Below are positions 1 through 8,722 of a stretch of 64,000 nt of DNA, in pieces. This DNA is from an uncultured Saprospiraceae bacterium. Its GTDB lineage: Bacteria > Bacteroidota > Bacteroidia > Chitinophagales > Saprospiraceae. The notes beneath the pieces are model-generated. The model saw only the letters and a program-made list of their open reading frames with translations, did not search any database and was not told where the DNA came from. The translations under genes and the position numbers were made by a program. Positions within the stretch are counted from its first letter, which is position 1. Every line of letters begins with the position of its first letter. The DNA is taken from NCBI GenBank assembly GCA_937959115.1, contig CALGAW010000059.1:1-64000 (forward strand), given 5' to 3'.

Positions 1-608
1 GCAAAAACCAAGCGAATTAAAAATTGCTAAATTTTTAATAAAGCGTCTTTAATGAGCGGCAACAAAAGCATCCGAGGTAAAATTCACTTCCCAACCATTG
101 CTGCAATGGACGTTAGCTACCTGTGTTGCCTTTCGCTTTTCTTAATCAATATACACTTCATTTCAAGGAATTAATCTACAAATCTTTGCCTACCTAGAGA
201 CCTTGGAAAGCGTTAAGTTTTCCGAGGATCTTCGACCCGCAGGAAAATAGCGACTCAGTAGCTGCGGTTTACCAAGGGAAATAACCTTCCTGACTAGGAA
301 AGTGCTACCACAGAGTATACACTCAATTCACGTCTTCTCGATCACGTAAGTATTCCGTCCTACTCGTTTTTTGATCGACTGATTTACACATCCTATTGTA
401 TTCTAAGTGGAAGGCAACATCTATATAAAGGCGACTGAGCGCTTCAATGGCGTATATATTACTAACGTCCGAACTAAAATCACCCCTTCAACACATTAAA
501 CATATTTTGCCCTCAAACCACAAAAACCACAAACACGAGCCTACAGACTGCACGATAAAAGACTCTAAAAACAGACCACGCTTAACACGTTGCAAATCCG
601 CTTCCTCC
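1..608. other. Gene-free, hairpin-rich region
   Basis: I see no convincing gene here. The stretch from about 95 to 325 is less AT-rich than other gaps in the window and holds several short inverted repeats. These are CCATTG/CAATGG (95-109), CCTTGGAAA/TTTCCGAGG with one G-U pair (201-227), CCGCAG/CTGCGG (237-267) and TTCCT/AGGAA (287-300). That density suggests a structured RNA or an eroded element, but I could not match it to tmRNA, RNase P, 6S or SRP RNA. Confidence 0.4.
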
Positions 609-1763
609 TTACCGATCTCCGAAATTCTGCACCCAGTATTCACCAACCTTAGCGGCTCCAATCTCAGTAAAGTCTTTACTCATCATGTTTTTACAATGGC
701 TAGAGCTTGCTTTCCAACTTGCAACGGCTGCTCTAACAGTAGGGCGACCTTGGCTTACATTCTCAGCCACCGCTTTCCAATTGTATCCAGCCTGTGTGAC
801 ACGGGTGCCAATCTTTGAACCGTTGCTGCCAGTATGGCTGAGTCTCCCCGTTCTTGACATGTCAGTAGCATGCGCTTTTGAAGAGGTGGCTAGAGCACTC
901 GACCATCGCAAAGGAGGAACTGGGCTATAGCGCACACCACCACAGGTGCAACCAGCAGAGCGAATGGCATTGACTTCTCGCAACATGTCTCCCCTTAAAT
1001 TAGTGATCGGCCCAGCGTGACTGCCTGAACTGCTAGGCCTTGAAGTACCAGAAGAACTCGGTCTTGTGGCGACAGAACCAGAAGAACCACCGCGCGGAGT
1101 CGCCAGCACTTGTGCCCAATACCCATTGACTTGAGCAATACCGATTTCCTTGAATGAGGCTTTCATGATATCCTTGCAATTCATTTTGCTACGTTGCCAA
1201 TTGCCAACAACCTCCGGAAATCGGGTCGAATGATCTGAGATGTTTTGAGCCGCATCAGCAAACTGATAACCTGCCCGTTTCATATTGCCTCCGATGTCGC
1301 CATGACCAAGTCGCTTATTGCTGGCCATTTGCGAGGCATTTGTACGCGCTGCAGTAGCTAACTTTGAACTCCATCGTAATGGAGGAACTGGTGAATAGCG
1401 TTTCCCACCACAGGTACATCCATTTGTACGTAAACGATTGATCTGTGCTAGGAGCGACTGCTGAGACGAACCAGCAGAACTTGAAGTTGGTGGTCTAGAT
1501 GTTGGTTTGGGAACCGTCGTTGTAGTTGTCCTAGGAGCTGAAGTTGTTACATTCTTTGTTGTGCTTGAACTAGATTTCTTTCTAGCCGTTTTCTTCTTGG
1601 ATGATTCCTTTTTTTCCTTCTTTTTCGTTACTTCTTCCTTCTTTTCTACAGCTACTTTCTGATCCACTTTTGCTGTGCTTTTCTTGTCTGATTTACAAGA
1701 AGATACAAGGAGTATTCCAAGTAAGAAAATAACGATAGTAAGGAAAAAATAACGATTCAGCAT
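609..1763 (-). CDS. Lipoprotein with two CAP (SCP/PR-1) domains
   Basis: The N-terminus is a lipoprotein signal ending in LVSSC, so the protein is probably membrane-anchored on the periplasmic or outer side. A Lys/Ser/Thr-rich linker of about 75 residues follows, then two homologous CAP domains separated by a Ser/Gly/Arg linker. Each domain starts with the same signature (GCTCGG..RYSPVPPLRWSS), so an internal duplication is visible. CAP proteins often act extracellularly, but the usual cavity residues are only partly kept: the second copy has AENVS, the first has AQNIS, and the terminal His motif is absent. The gene lies 10 nt after a membrane-protein gene on the same strand, so an operon is likely. 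The specific role is unknown. Confidence 0.85.
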   Translation of the reverse strand: MLNRYFFLTIVIFLLGILLVSSCKSDKKSTAKVDQKVAVEKKEEVTKKKEKKESSKKKTARKKSSSSTTKNVTTSAPRTTTTTVPKPTSRPPTSSSAGSSQQSLLAQINRLRTNGCTCGGKRYSPVPPLRWSSKLATAARTNASQMASNKRLGHGDIGGNMKRAGYQFADAAQNISDHSTRFPEVVGNWQRSKMNCKDIMKASFKEIGIAQVNGYWAQVLATPRGGSSGSVATRPSSSGTSRPSSSGSHAGPITNLRGDMLREVNAIRSAGCTCGGVRYSPVPPLRWSSALATSSKAHATDMSRTGRLSHTGSNGSKIGTRVTQAGYNWKAVAENVSQGRPTVRAAVASWKASSSHCKNMMSKDFTEIGAAKVGEYWVQNFGDR

Positions 1764-1773
1764 GCGGTTGATA

Positions 1774-2427
1774 TTAGTAGTTGATCAAATGGTACTTCTC
1801 TTTTAGTGCAATCCAAGTGCCAAACAGGAAGATGCCTACACTTAGATTAAACCCGGAGACAATGAGGTAGTTCCCAATTATTGGAACAAATATATACAAC
1901 AAGATAAAAATAACAAAAGAAAATACTGGCGTACAGTAGATTATCCATTTAGGAAAGTAGGATTTGCCCTTCATTACCCAATAGGAAAAAATGCTTGAGG
2001 TGATGATAACAAGGAAAACAAGTATGGTACTAATCGGTTCAAAAAACACCCTTCCCCTTTCAATCAATTCGGTCGGATCCCCTTGGCTGTCAACAAGCAT
2101 CCAAATCATTGCTACAAGCCCATGATACAAAACGCCTAGAATCAGCATAAACACTAAAAATGAAAAGGCGCGCACAGGAACCCCATCTCCTGCAGGCTTT
2201 AAGGCTTTAACGACCCACCACAACCCTAGCAAGTACATTGGAATGCTAAAAATACCCAGATAATGCCCAATTAACAATCGAGTATAAGGAACATCTTTCA
2301 AATACAGATAATCCATTAAATGATAGCCCCCGTTTGGAGAATAAAGAATCATCATATCCGCAATAGCAGCAAATAAACTGGCAATAATACTTACCCACAT
2401 CATTTTCTTGAAAGAAGATTCCTTCAT
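1774..2427 (-). CDS. Six-helix membrane protein of unknown function
   Basis: The 217-residue protein is almost entirely hydrophobic, with about six predicted helices and short loops. Its first helix carries an acidic pair (AIADMMIL) and the C-terminus is basic and probably cytoplasmic. The pattern resembles small DUF-type integral membrane families common in Bacteroidota, but I could not assign one with confidence. The gene is first in a likely two-gene minus-strand unit with the CAP lipoprotein. No catalytic motif is visible. Confidence 0.75.
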   Translation of the reverse strand: MKESSFKKMMWVSIIASLFAAIADMMILYSPNGGYHLMDYLYLKDVPYTRLLIGHYLGIFSIPMYLLGLWWVVKALKPAGDGVPVRAFSFLVFMLILGVLYHGLVAMIWMLVDSQGDPTELIERGRVFFEPISTILVFLVIITSSIFSYWVMKGKSYFPKWIIYCTPVFSFVIFILLYIFVPIIGNYLIVSGFNLSVGIFLFGTWIALKEKYHLINY

Positions 2428-2825
2428 TTATCTTATTGAATTTTAAACTTCGATTATACTTATCATTGTTTCTTCCTACAAATATAGATGATGAGAATTG
2501 ATATCATGTTGAAAAAGAAAGATTATATTTTTGAACGTACATTTCTCAAGATCCTTAGCGACCCATTGTATAATTTACAACCACAAGATGCTAACAGATT
2601 CAATAATAATGTCGCATTTTCAATGCTTGGTTTTTATTTTATCAGACGACCCGAGACTTATGCAACGGGCCATAATAATTGTGCATTTTCGATGCTTATC
2701 ATGCTCTTTTCAATTGGTATTTGATATGGAATCAAACAACGATCGCTCAAAGTGAAAAATGAGGGTCATTAATAATTGAACATTAAACATTAATTACTAT
2801 TTTACGTCCTAAACAACATCTAATA
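2428..2825. other. Intergenic region with a 24-bp direct repeat
   Basis: This gap separates divergent genes. It contains two near-identical 24-nt copies at 2605-2628 and 2674-2697 (21 of 24 matching) and an AT-rich stretch around 2770-2800 of a type seen in other gaps (TTAATAATTGAACATTAA). An open frame at 2488-2724 covers both repeat copies and would read NN(V/C)AFSML twice. It lacks a recognisable family or ribosome-binding site, so I do not call it a gene. Confidence 0.45.
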
Positions 2826-4151
2826 ATGCGTCGTAGATTTATATTCCTTTATTTATCAATAATAATCCTTACTCTTCAAAATTGCGTTATGCGTCACACC
2901 CACGATTCCATTGCTCCTGGTATCTGGAGAGCGACCCTCAAGCTAGAAGGTTCTTCAGTGAAAGAGAAGTTTAAAGCGAAAGACCGTTCAGAAAATGTAA
3001 TTGACGAAATCACAGAAGGCGAACTCCCTTTTAATTTTGAAGTGAAGTACGAAGCGGATAAAAAAACCCTTTACTTTGAATTTATCAATGGCGACGAACG
3101 AATCAGAGTAGACGATATCGTGATCGGACGCAACAGAAGAACAGGAACAGATACCTTGTCTATCCGATTTCCACACTATCAGTCACGCATTGAAGCAATT
3201 TATGAGGAAAATGTGATGGAAGGAGAATGGATTGTCGATTCCAAAGAAAATTACAGCATTCCCTTTGTCGCGTTTTACGGTAAAGATTATCGATTTTCTA
3301 CCTTACGGAAAAAACCCACTCTAGACTTGAATGGGAAATGGGAAGTACAGTTTAGCCCGAATACAGAAGACGAATTCCCTGCAATCGGCGAGTTTAAAGC
3401 CAATGAAAACCACGTAACAGGTACCTTCCTAACTGAAACAGGCGATTTCAGATTTTTAGAAGGTACCGTACAAGCAAACAAACTCTACCTTTCGTGTTTT
3501 GATGGTGCTCACGCGTTCTTGTATGAAGCAAAAATCCTAGAAGACCAATCAATGATCGGAGCTTTTTGGTCAGGTAATCATTATAAAACAACCTGGACAG
3601 CTAAGAAAAACCCAAATGTGCAACTAGCAGATCCTGAAACCATGACTTATCTAAAACCTGGTTTTGAATCCTTTGATTTCAGCTTTCCTGATAAAAACGG
3701 AACAATGATCTCGCTAAAGGATGATCGCTACAAAGGCAAGGTAAAACTAGTACAAATACTAGGAACTTGGTGCCCAAACTGTGCCGACGAAACACAATTC
3801 CTATCAGAATATTACAATACCCTAAAAGGAGAGAAAGACGTAGAAATCATCGGACTTGCCTTTGAACGATACAAAGAAAAAGAAAAGGCTTTTAACGCAA
3901 TTGGAAACTTCAAGAAACGATTTGACGTAAACTATGAAATCCTGTTGGCCAATGGAAGTAGCTCAAAGAAAGAGGCAGCAGAAGTACTGCCAATGCTAAA
4001 TAAGATCATTTCTTACCCAACATTGATTTTTATTGATAAAAACAACAAAGTAAGAAAGATACATACGGGTTTTTCAGGTCCGGCCACCAGTAAATATGAG
4101 GGTTTCAAAAAAGATTTTGCTTCCTTTATAAATCAGTTAAAGAACGAATAG
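2826..4151 (+). CDS. TlpA-like thioredoxin-fold lipoprotein
   Basis: A lipoprotein signal ends at LQNC. About 260 residues of beta-rich sequence follow, and then a C-terminal thioredoxin-like domain from about residue 280. The redox motif is WCPNC (W315 to C319), followed by a late cis-proline-like SYPTLIFID segment. TlpA/ResA-type proteins reduce disulfides in the cell envelope; in Bacteroidota many have a long N-terminal domain of unknown role, as here. The N-terminal region looks like repeated DUF4369-type beta units, but this is uncertain. The gene stands alone, 94 nt before the TIR-like/SDR fusion gene. Confidence 0.85.
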   Translation: MRRRFIFLYLSIIILTLQNCVMRHTHDSIAPGIWRATLKLEGSSVKEKFKAKDRSENVIDEITEGELPFNFEVKYEADKKTLYFEFINGDERIRVDDIVIGRNRRTGTDTLSIRFPHYQSRIEAIYEENVMEGEWIVDSKENYSIPFVAFYGKDYRFSTLRKKPTLDLNGKWEVQFSPNTEDEFPAIGEFKANENHVTGTFLTETGDFRFLEGTVQANKLYLSCFDGAHAFLYEAKILEDQSMIGAFWSGNHYKTTWTAKKNPNVQLADPETMTYLKPGFESFDFSFPDKNGTMISLKDDRYKGKVKLVQILGTWCPNCADETQFLSEYYNTLKGEKDVEIIGLAFERYKEKEKAFNAIGNFKKRFDVNYEILLANGSSSKKEAAEVLPMLNKIISYPTLIFIDKNNKVRKIHTGFSGPATSKYEGFKKDFASFINQLKNE

Positions 4152-4245
4152 TAATTTTTAAATTCTTTCGTTATTTTTACATGCTATTGCTTAATTGAAC
4201 TTGCCAGTTGTTGTTAAGCACTTAAAGCCTTAAATTTTATATAGA

Positions 4246-6144
4246 ATGAGTAAAGAACACATCTTTCTGACATATTGTACAGAAAACAAGCCAGTTATTG
4301 ATCAACTAGTAAACGATCTTACCCCATATGGAATCACGTTCACCCATGATCTTCGAAAAGAAGACGAAATGGATGCAACGACTCGAGTAATGAAAGAACA
4401 GAAGGATCCCGTTTTCTTTTTTGTAAGTAATGACTTTTTATGCTCTAGTGAAGGAATGCATAAAATCCAATCTTTTATAAAAGATACAAAGATAAATCTT
4501 AAACCAGTCCTAATTGGACAATTAGCAGAAGATCAAGCATATGCAGAATATTGGGAACAAGAATACGCTAATTTAAGAGCTAGAAAAGATAATATTCCTC
4601 CATCCGAAAAAGATACATACAACTGGCGCGTTTTTATCGTCCGCAAAATAAGGGATAATGCTGCTAAAACTTCTGCACAACTCAAAGAACTGACCTACCT
4701 GCCCCTAGAAACACTGCAAGCATCTAATTATCATGAAATATTTGATGCCCTAGGAATAGAAGTTCGCGAAACCCAACCAATCGTGCAACCAGTTGCTGAA
4801 GTTGCACCTGCCGATCCAGATGTCATCCAACCGAGCACAATAACGTCAGAAGTAGTAGAAGCAACATCAACCATTAAAGATGATATCATTAAAGTTGGTG
4901 GCAGTATCGCTGCTGGAGGAGTCGTTGGAAGTGTTGTCAACAAATTGACTAATCCTGTAGAAGAGGTAGCAAATAATCTTGTGGCTGATGCACCAGTATT
5001 GGAAGTTCCTTCAATCGAAACGCCAGTGGTGGAAACACCAAGTATAAAAATTCAAGAAATTAAAGCTCCTGTTGAAGAAACTCCTGTTGTAGAAGCTCCA
5101 ATTGTGGAAACGTCCGTTATGGAAACACCTGTTGTGGAAGCACCTATTTTGGAAACTCCTGTTGAAGAAGCTCCAATTGTGGAAGCACCTATCGAAGAAA
5201 CACCTTTAGTAGAAACGGAGACTTCAACATCCATTAATGATTTCTTAGATGAAGACGAGGATGAAGATGAGGATGAGGATTTCCACATGGTAAAAGTAAA
5301 ATCCGCCAGACAGGAAGAAGGCGCTTCACTAGATAAAGCCAGATCTGGTAAACGACAACGAAAAGTCTCAAAATGGAAAGGGACAACTGCTCTGATCACT
5401 GGAGCAACTTCTGGGATTGGATTGGCGACAGCCAAACGGTTTGCAAAAAAAGGATTTGACTTAGTCATTACAGGTAGAAGACAACATCGCCTAGAAGAAA
5501 TCAAGCAAAACATTGAAAATAAATATGGTGTTAATGTTGAAATGATTGAATTTGATGTTCAAAATAAAGAACAAGTTGACAAGGCCATTAAAACATTGAA
5601 ATCCAAGAAACTATCGGTTGATCTATTGATCAATAACGCTGGCCTAGCCAAAGGACTTGCTCCTTTTCATGAATCTTCTGTTGAGCATTGGGAAACCATG
5701 ATTGACACCAACGTCAAAGGTCTATTGTACGTTACGCGCGCAATCGCTCCATTGATGGTGAAGCAAGGAAAGGGACATATCATTAACATCGGATCTATTG
5801 CTGGGCGAGAAGTCTATCCAAAAGGCGCTGTATACTGTGCTACCAAACATGCCGTTGATGCAATCACAAAGTCATTGCGCATGGATCTTATGCCGCATGG
5901 CATAAAAGTGAGTTCAGTCTCTCCTGGTCATGTAGAGACAGAGTTTTCCATTGTTCGATTTGATGGTGACAACAAGAAAGCAGATAACATGTACAAAGGA
6001 TTTGAACCACTAAAAGCGGATGATGTAGCGAGAACAGTATTATTTATTGCGACACAACCCGCAGGAGTAAATATCCAGGACGTTTTAATGTTCAGCAGCG
6101 ATCAAGCTTCTGCAACACACATTAATCGCAAAAACGGTAAATAA
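4246..6144 (+). CDS. TIR/SEFIR-like domain fused to a short-chain dehydrogenase
   Basis: Residues 5 to about 140 resemble a TIR/SEFIR fold: a first strand HIFLTYCTENK, a helix, a YGI turn, then VFFFVSNDFL. A Gly/Ala-rich stretch at 214-234 follows, then a repetitive linker of VE(T/A)P units (about 250-325) and an acidic run at 335-345. Residues 378-632 are a complete classical SDR: TGATSGIG (385-392), NNAG (463-466), N489, S517, Y530 and K534. This part resembles YdfG-type NADP-dependent dehydrogenases. In my alignment the usual TIR catalytic Glu falls on Lys73, so NADase activity is doubtful. The stop codon abuts the pyrophosphatase start, so the two are probably co-translated. The domain combination looks unusual; its function is not known to me. 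Confidence 0.85.
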   Translation: MSKEHIFLTYCTENKPVIDQLVNDLTPYGITFTHDLRKEDEMDATTRVMKEQKDPVFFFVSNDFLCSSEGMHKIQSFIKDTKINLKPVLIGQLAEDQAYAEYWEQEYANLRARKDNIPPSEKDTYNWRVFIVRKIRDNAAKTSAQLKELTYLPLETLQASNYHEIFDALGIEVRETQPIVQPVAEVAPADPDVIQPSTITSEVVEATSTIKDDIIKVGGSIAAGGVVGSVVNKLTNPVEEVANNLVADAPVLEVPSIETPVVETPSIKIQEIKAPVEETPVVEAPIVETSVMETPVVEAPILETPVEEAPIVEAPIEETPLVETETSTSINDFLDEDEDEDEDEDFHMVKVKSARQEEGASLDKARSGKRQRKVSKWKGTTALITGATSGIGLATAKRFAKKGFDLVITGRRQHRLEEIKQNIENKYGVNVEMIEFDVQNKEQVDKAIKTLKSKKLSVDLLINNAGLAKGLAPFHESSVEHWETMIDTNVKGLLYVTRAIAPLMVKQGKGHIINIGSIAGREVYPKGAVYCATKHAVDAITKSLRMDLMPHGIKVSSVSPGHVETEFSIVRFDGDNKKADNMYKGFEPLKADDVARTVLFIATQPAGVNIQDVLMFSSDQASATHINRKNGK

Positions 6145-6801
6145 ATGCAACATATGGTAAAGACTTCCCTTTTAAAGGCGAGTCTCTTGTTGATCTTGGT
6201 TGGATTGCTTACGAACTGTAAGCAGTCTGCCCCAAATGACCTTGATTATTCTGCCTTGCCTACCTATTCCAATTTTAAGGCGAAGACACTAAATGCTGTC
6301 ATTGAGATACCAGCAGGCACAAGCAAAAAATACGAGTATCAAGCATCAAACAATCAATTTGTAATTGACAAAAAGGATGGAAAAGACCGTATTGTGAATT
6401 ACCTACCCTATCCTGGTAACTATGGATATATTCCCTCCACCTATCTCGATCCTAAAAAAGGAGGAGATGGTGACGCCATAGATATTCTTGTCCTGAGCGA
6501 ACACCAACCTCAAGGCACTGTAATTGAAGTAAAGCCAATTGCTGTTTTCCACATGCATGACAACAAGGAGCGGGACTCGAAAGTAATTGCCGTTCCAGTC
6601 GATGAAGCGCTGCAAACCTTTAAGGTAAATGATTTCAAGGAATTGAATACCGATTTTCTAAAAGCTAAAATTGCAATTGAATACTGGTTTACAAACTACA
6701 AGGGTCCAGATAGCTTAATCACTGAAATACACTGGCAAGATGAGATTGCCGCCTATCGAGAAATCAATAAGTGGCTGGTAGAAAAGATTGGGGAAGAATA
6801 A
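6145..6801 (+). CDS. Inorganic pyrophosphatase, family I, lipoprotein form
   Basis: The sequence has the fold markers of soluble family I pyrophosphatases, which hydrolyse PPi to phosphate: YPGNYGYIPST and the metal-binding aspartates of D108-G-D110-A-I-D113. The usual Pro/Glu of this signature is Ala. It differs from cytoplasmic enzymes in a lipoprotein signal ending at C25 (LLTNC), which points to a membrane-anchored periplasmic enzyme. Either the Met at 6145 or the one at 6154 could start it; the first directly follows the upstream stop codon. A link to the fused dehydrogenase upstream is suggested only by this tight coupling. Confidence 0.9.
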   Translation: MQHMVKTSLLKASLLLILVGLLTNCKQSAPNDLDYSALPTYSNFKAKTLNAVIEIPAGTSKKYEYQASNNQFVIDKKDGKDRIVNYLPYPGNYGYIPSTYLDPKKGGDGDAIDILVLSEHQPQGTVIEVKPIAVFHMHDNKERDSKVIAVPVDEALQTFKVNDFKELNTDFLKAKIAIEYWFTNYKGPDSLITEIHWQDEIAAYREINKWLVEKIGEE

Positions 6802-6899
6802 TTAATGATGAATGAAACTCCTAGTAATATTAATTTGTGGGCAATCAGTGTCCCTGTCCACTTAATACCAATTACGAATCAACGATTCTTCAGTAATAA

Positions 6900-6930
6900 T
6901 TGATCATTAATTAATAGTTACGTATCTTTG
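6900..6930 (+). promoter_or_regulatory. Bacteroidota-type promoter of the ferredoxin gene
   Basis: TTG at 6900-6902 and TATCTTTG at 6923-6930 are separated by 20 nt. This fits the Bacteroidota primary sigma consensus (TTTG / TANNTTTG) and lies 26 nt upstream of the ferredoxin start. The spacer carries one of the AT-rich TTAAT-type sequences seen in other gaps. Confidence 0.6.
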
Positions 6931-6955
6931 TCCTCGATTTTAAATTTCGAATGTT

Positions 6956-7303
6956 ATGGCGATTATTATTACCGATGAATGTATTAATTGTGGAGCGTGT
7001 GAGCCCGAGTGCCCAAACACTGCAATATACGAGGGTGGAATTGAGTGGAAAATGACGGATGGTACTGACCTTAAAGGAACAGTGATTGTCCCAGGAGGAA
7101 ACAGCTACGAGGCTGAAGCTGAACAGGAACCTGTAGACATGGATGTCTATTACATTGTCCCTGACAAGTGTACTGAGTGTGTTGGTTTTCACGAAGAACC
7201 CCAATGTGCAGCTGTCTGCCCAGTAGATTGTTGCGTACCAGATGTAGACCATGAGGAAACTGAAGAGCGATTGCTGGAGAAAAAGGCATTTATGCATCTT
7301 TAA
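6956..7303 (+). CDS. 2[4Fe-4S] ferredoxin, Alvin/YfhL type
   Basis: The first cluster motif is C9-x2-C12-x2-C15-x3-C19-P. The second is the spaced type CTEC-x8-C-x3-CP, typical of Alvin/YfhL-like ferredoxins. The 115-residue length fits the longer Bacteroidota versions, which have an acidic insert between the clusters. It would serve as a low-potential electron carrier in the cytoplasm. It has its own promoter-like sequence and no obvious enzyme partner nearby. Confidence 0.93.
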   Translation: MAIIITDECINCGACEPECPNTAIYEGGIEWKMTDGTDLKGTVIVPGGNSYEAEAEQEPVDMDVYYIVPDKCTECVGFHEEPQCAAVCPVDCCVPDVDHEETEERLLEKKAFMHL

Positions 7304-7356
7304 AAGAAGGCTTTTCATCAATACTCCTACTCTGATACTACCATAATCACAAACTT

Positions 7357-8697
7357 GTGAATCAGATCAGCAAACAACTTGTTCAATCCATTTCTGCGAA
7401 GCCATTGGCTTTGTTTCGTATTGTATTTGGTGTTTTAATGGCGTGGGAGTTAATCGACTATCGGTTTTTTCGCTCAGAAATCAACGACTTTTTCATCAAC
7501 CCGACTTTTCACTTTTCTTATCAAGGGATGGGCTGGATTCCAACCTTATCTGCTACTGCGTTTAGCCTATTCTACTGGCTACTAATTGGCTTATTCATCT
7601 TACTAAGTATCGGATTGCTGTATCGCCTCGTGAGTGTCTTGTGTTTCCTAGGATGGTCTTGGCTGTTTTTCATGGAACGGACCATCTATTTTAACCATTG
7701 GTATTTGGCTATGCTGATCTTGTTTCTCCTCGTATTTCTCCCTGCCAATCAAGCTCTTTCAGTCGATGCTAAACGTAGTCAACAAAGCGATGATCCAACA
7801 ATACCCTTCTGGTGTACAGCATCCCTTGCGCTGTTAACAGGCATCGTATACTTCTTTTCGGGAACTGCAAAACTAAATCCTGATTGGCTGATCGGCCAAC
7901 CGTTAATATTGGTTTTCCAGCAGGAATTAGGTCATTTGCCTCAACTCGTTCAGCAGCTCCTAGGAGATCGGTCTGTCGGTTTATTTGTGAGCTATCTCAC
8001 TATTATTCTGGAGCTGTGTGCCCTCCCCTTGCTGATTTGGCAACGTTCCAGAATGGGCATGGTGTTTCTGTTGATTGGGTTCAATCTGTTAAACTTATTG
8101 TTCTTTCCAGTAGGAATCTTCCCGTTACTAATGATTGCTTTGACATTATTGTGGATTCCAGTTGGGGAATCACTCGATTCACCGGCTCAATCATCAACCG
8201 AATCCCTAGGTATACCTCCTTGGATTAAACTTACTTTTACGTTCTTCTTCGTCCTTCAGTTTCTACTACCCGCTCGCAGGCTAATGTACAGTGGTAGCCA
8301 GCTTTGGGCGGAAGAGGGATTGCTTTTTTCCTGGCCAATGTTTACTACTTACAAAGGCGGCGATGCTATGTATTTAATCGATGCTGGTGACGATGCACCA
8401 TTAGACACGATCCGTCCACAGCACTTTGATTTAACTGGCGGACAGTATACTCGTTTGGTTAAGAATCCGGATTGCCTATTGCAGTATGCGCATCATTTGG
8501 GTAGGCTGTATGCGGAGAAGGGGTTCACGAATGTCTCGGTGTATTGTGATTCCTGGGTGCATTTGAACGGAAAGCCTTTGCAACGGTTTGTGCATCCAAA
8601 TGTGGACCTAATGCAGGAGCAGCGGCGGCTGATCACCCCTTACTGGTGGGTATTGCCCTTAGAGGGCACTGTGCGCGCTGGGCAAATTCGGGAATAG
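7357..8697 (+). CDS. HTTM / vitamin K-dependent gamma-carboxylase-like membrane protein
   Basis: The N-terminal half has several transmembrane helices in the HTTM arrangement (ALFRIVFGVLMAWE; ERTIYFNHWYLAML). The conserved FSGTAKLNPDWL motif is present. In human gamma-glutamyl carboxylase the equivalent Lys is the proposed active-site base; here it is K172. The soluble C-terminal part (about 310-446) is typical of the family. The start is GTG; there is no in-frame ATG upstream. Bacterial homologues rarely have a known substrate and none is suggested by the neighbours. Confidence 0.85.
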   Translation: MNQISKQLVQSISAKPLALFRIVFGVLMAWELIDYRFFRSEINDFFINPTFHFSYQGMGWIPTLSATAFSLFYWLLIGLFILLSIGLLYRLVSVLCFLGWSWLFFMERTIYFNHWYLAMLILFLLVFLPANQALSVDAKRSQQSDDPTIPFWCTASLALLTGIVYFFSGTAKLNPDWLIGQPLILVFQQELGHLPQLVQQLLGDRSVGLFVSYLTIILELCALPLLIWQRSRMGMVFLLIGFNLLNLLFFPVGIFPLLMIALTLLWIPVGESLDSPAQSSTESLGIPPWIKLTFTFFFVLQFLLPARRLMYSGSQLWAEEGLLFSWPMFTTYKGGDAMYLIDAGDDAPLDTIRPQHFDLTGGQYTRLVKNPDCLLQYAHHLGRLYAEKGFTNVSVYCDSWVHLNGKPLQRFVHPNVDLMQEQRRLITPYWWVLPLEGTVRAGQIRE

Positions 8698-8722
8698 CGG
8701 ATTGATTTGCTAGGTTCTTTGC

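Noticed and set aside
296-316. GGAAAGTGC and CCACAGA, like RNase P RNA
   Set aside because: The rest of the conserved RNase P core (P4 and the later GGTAAGAGC segment) is absent.
447-818. Open frame on the plus strand
   Set aside because: It overlaps the CAP lipoprotein on the other strand, has low complexity and no ribosome-binding site.
2488-2755. Two overlapping short open frames
   Set aside because: No family, no start context, and they contain the direct repeat; kept only as an observation.
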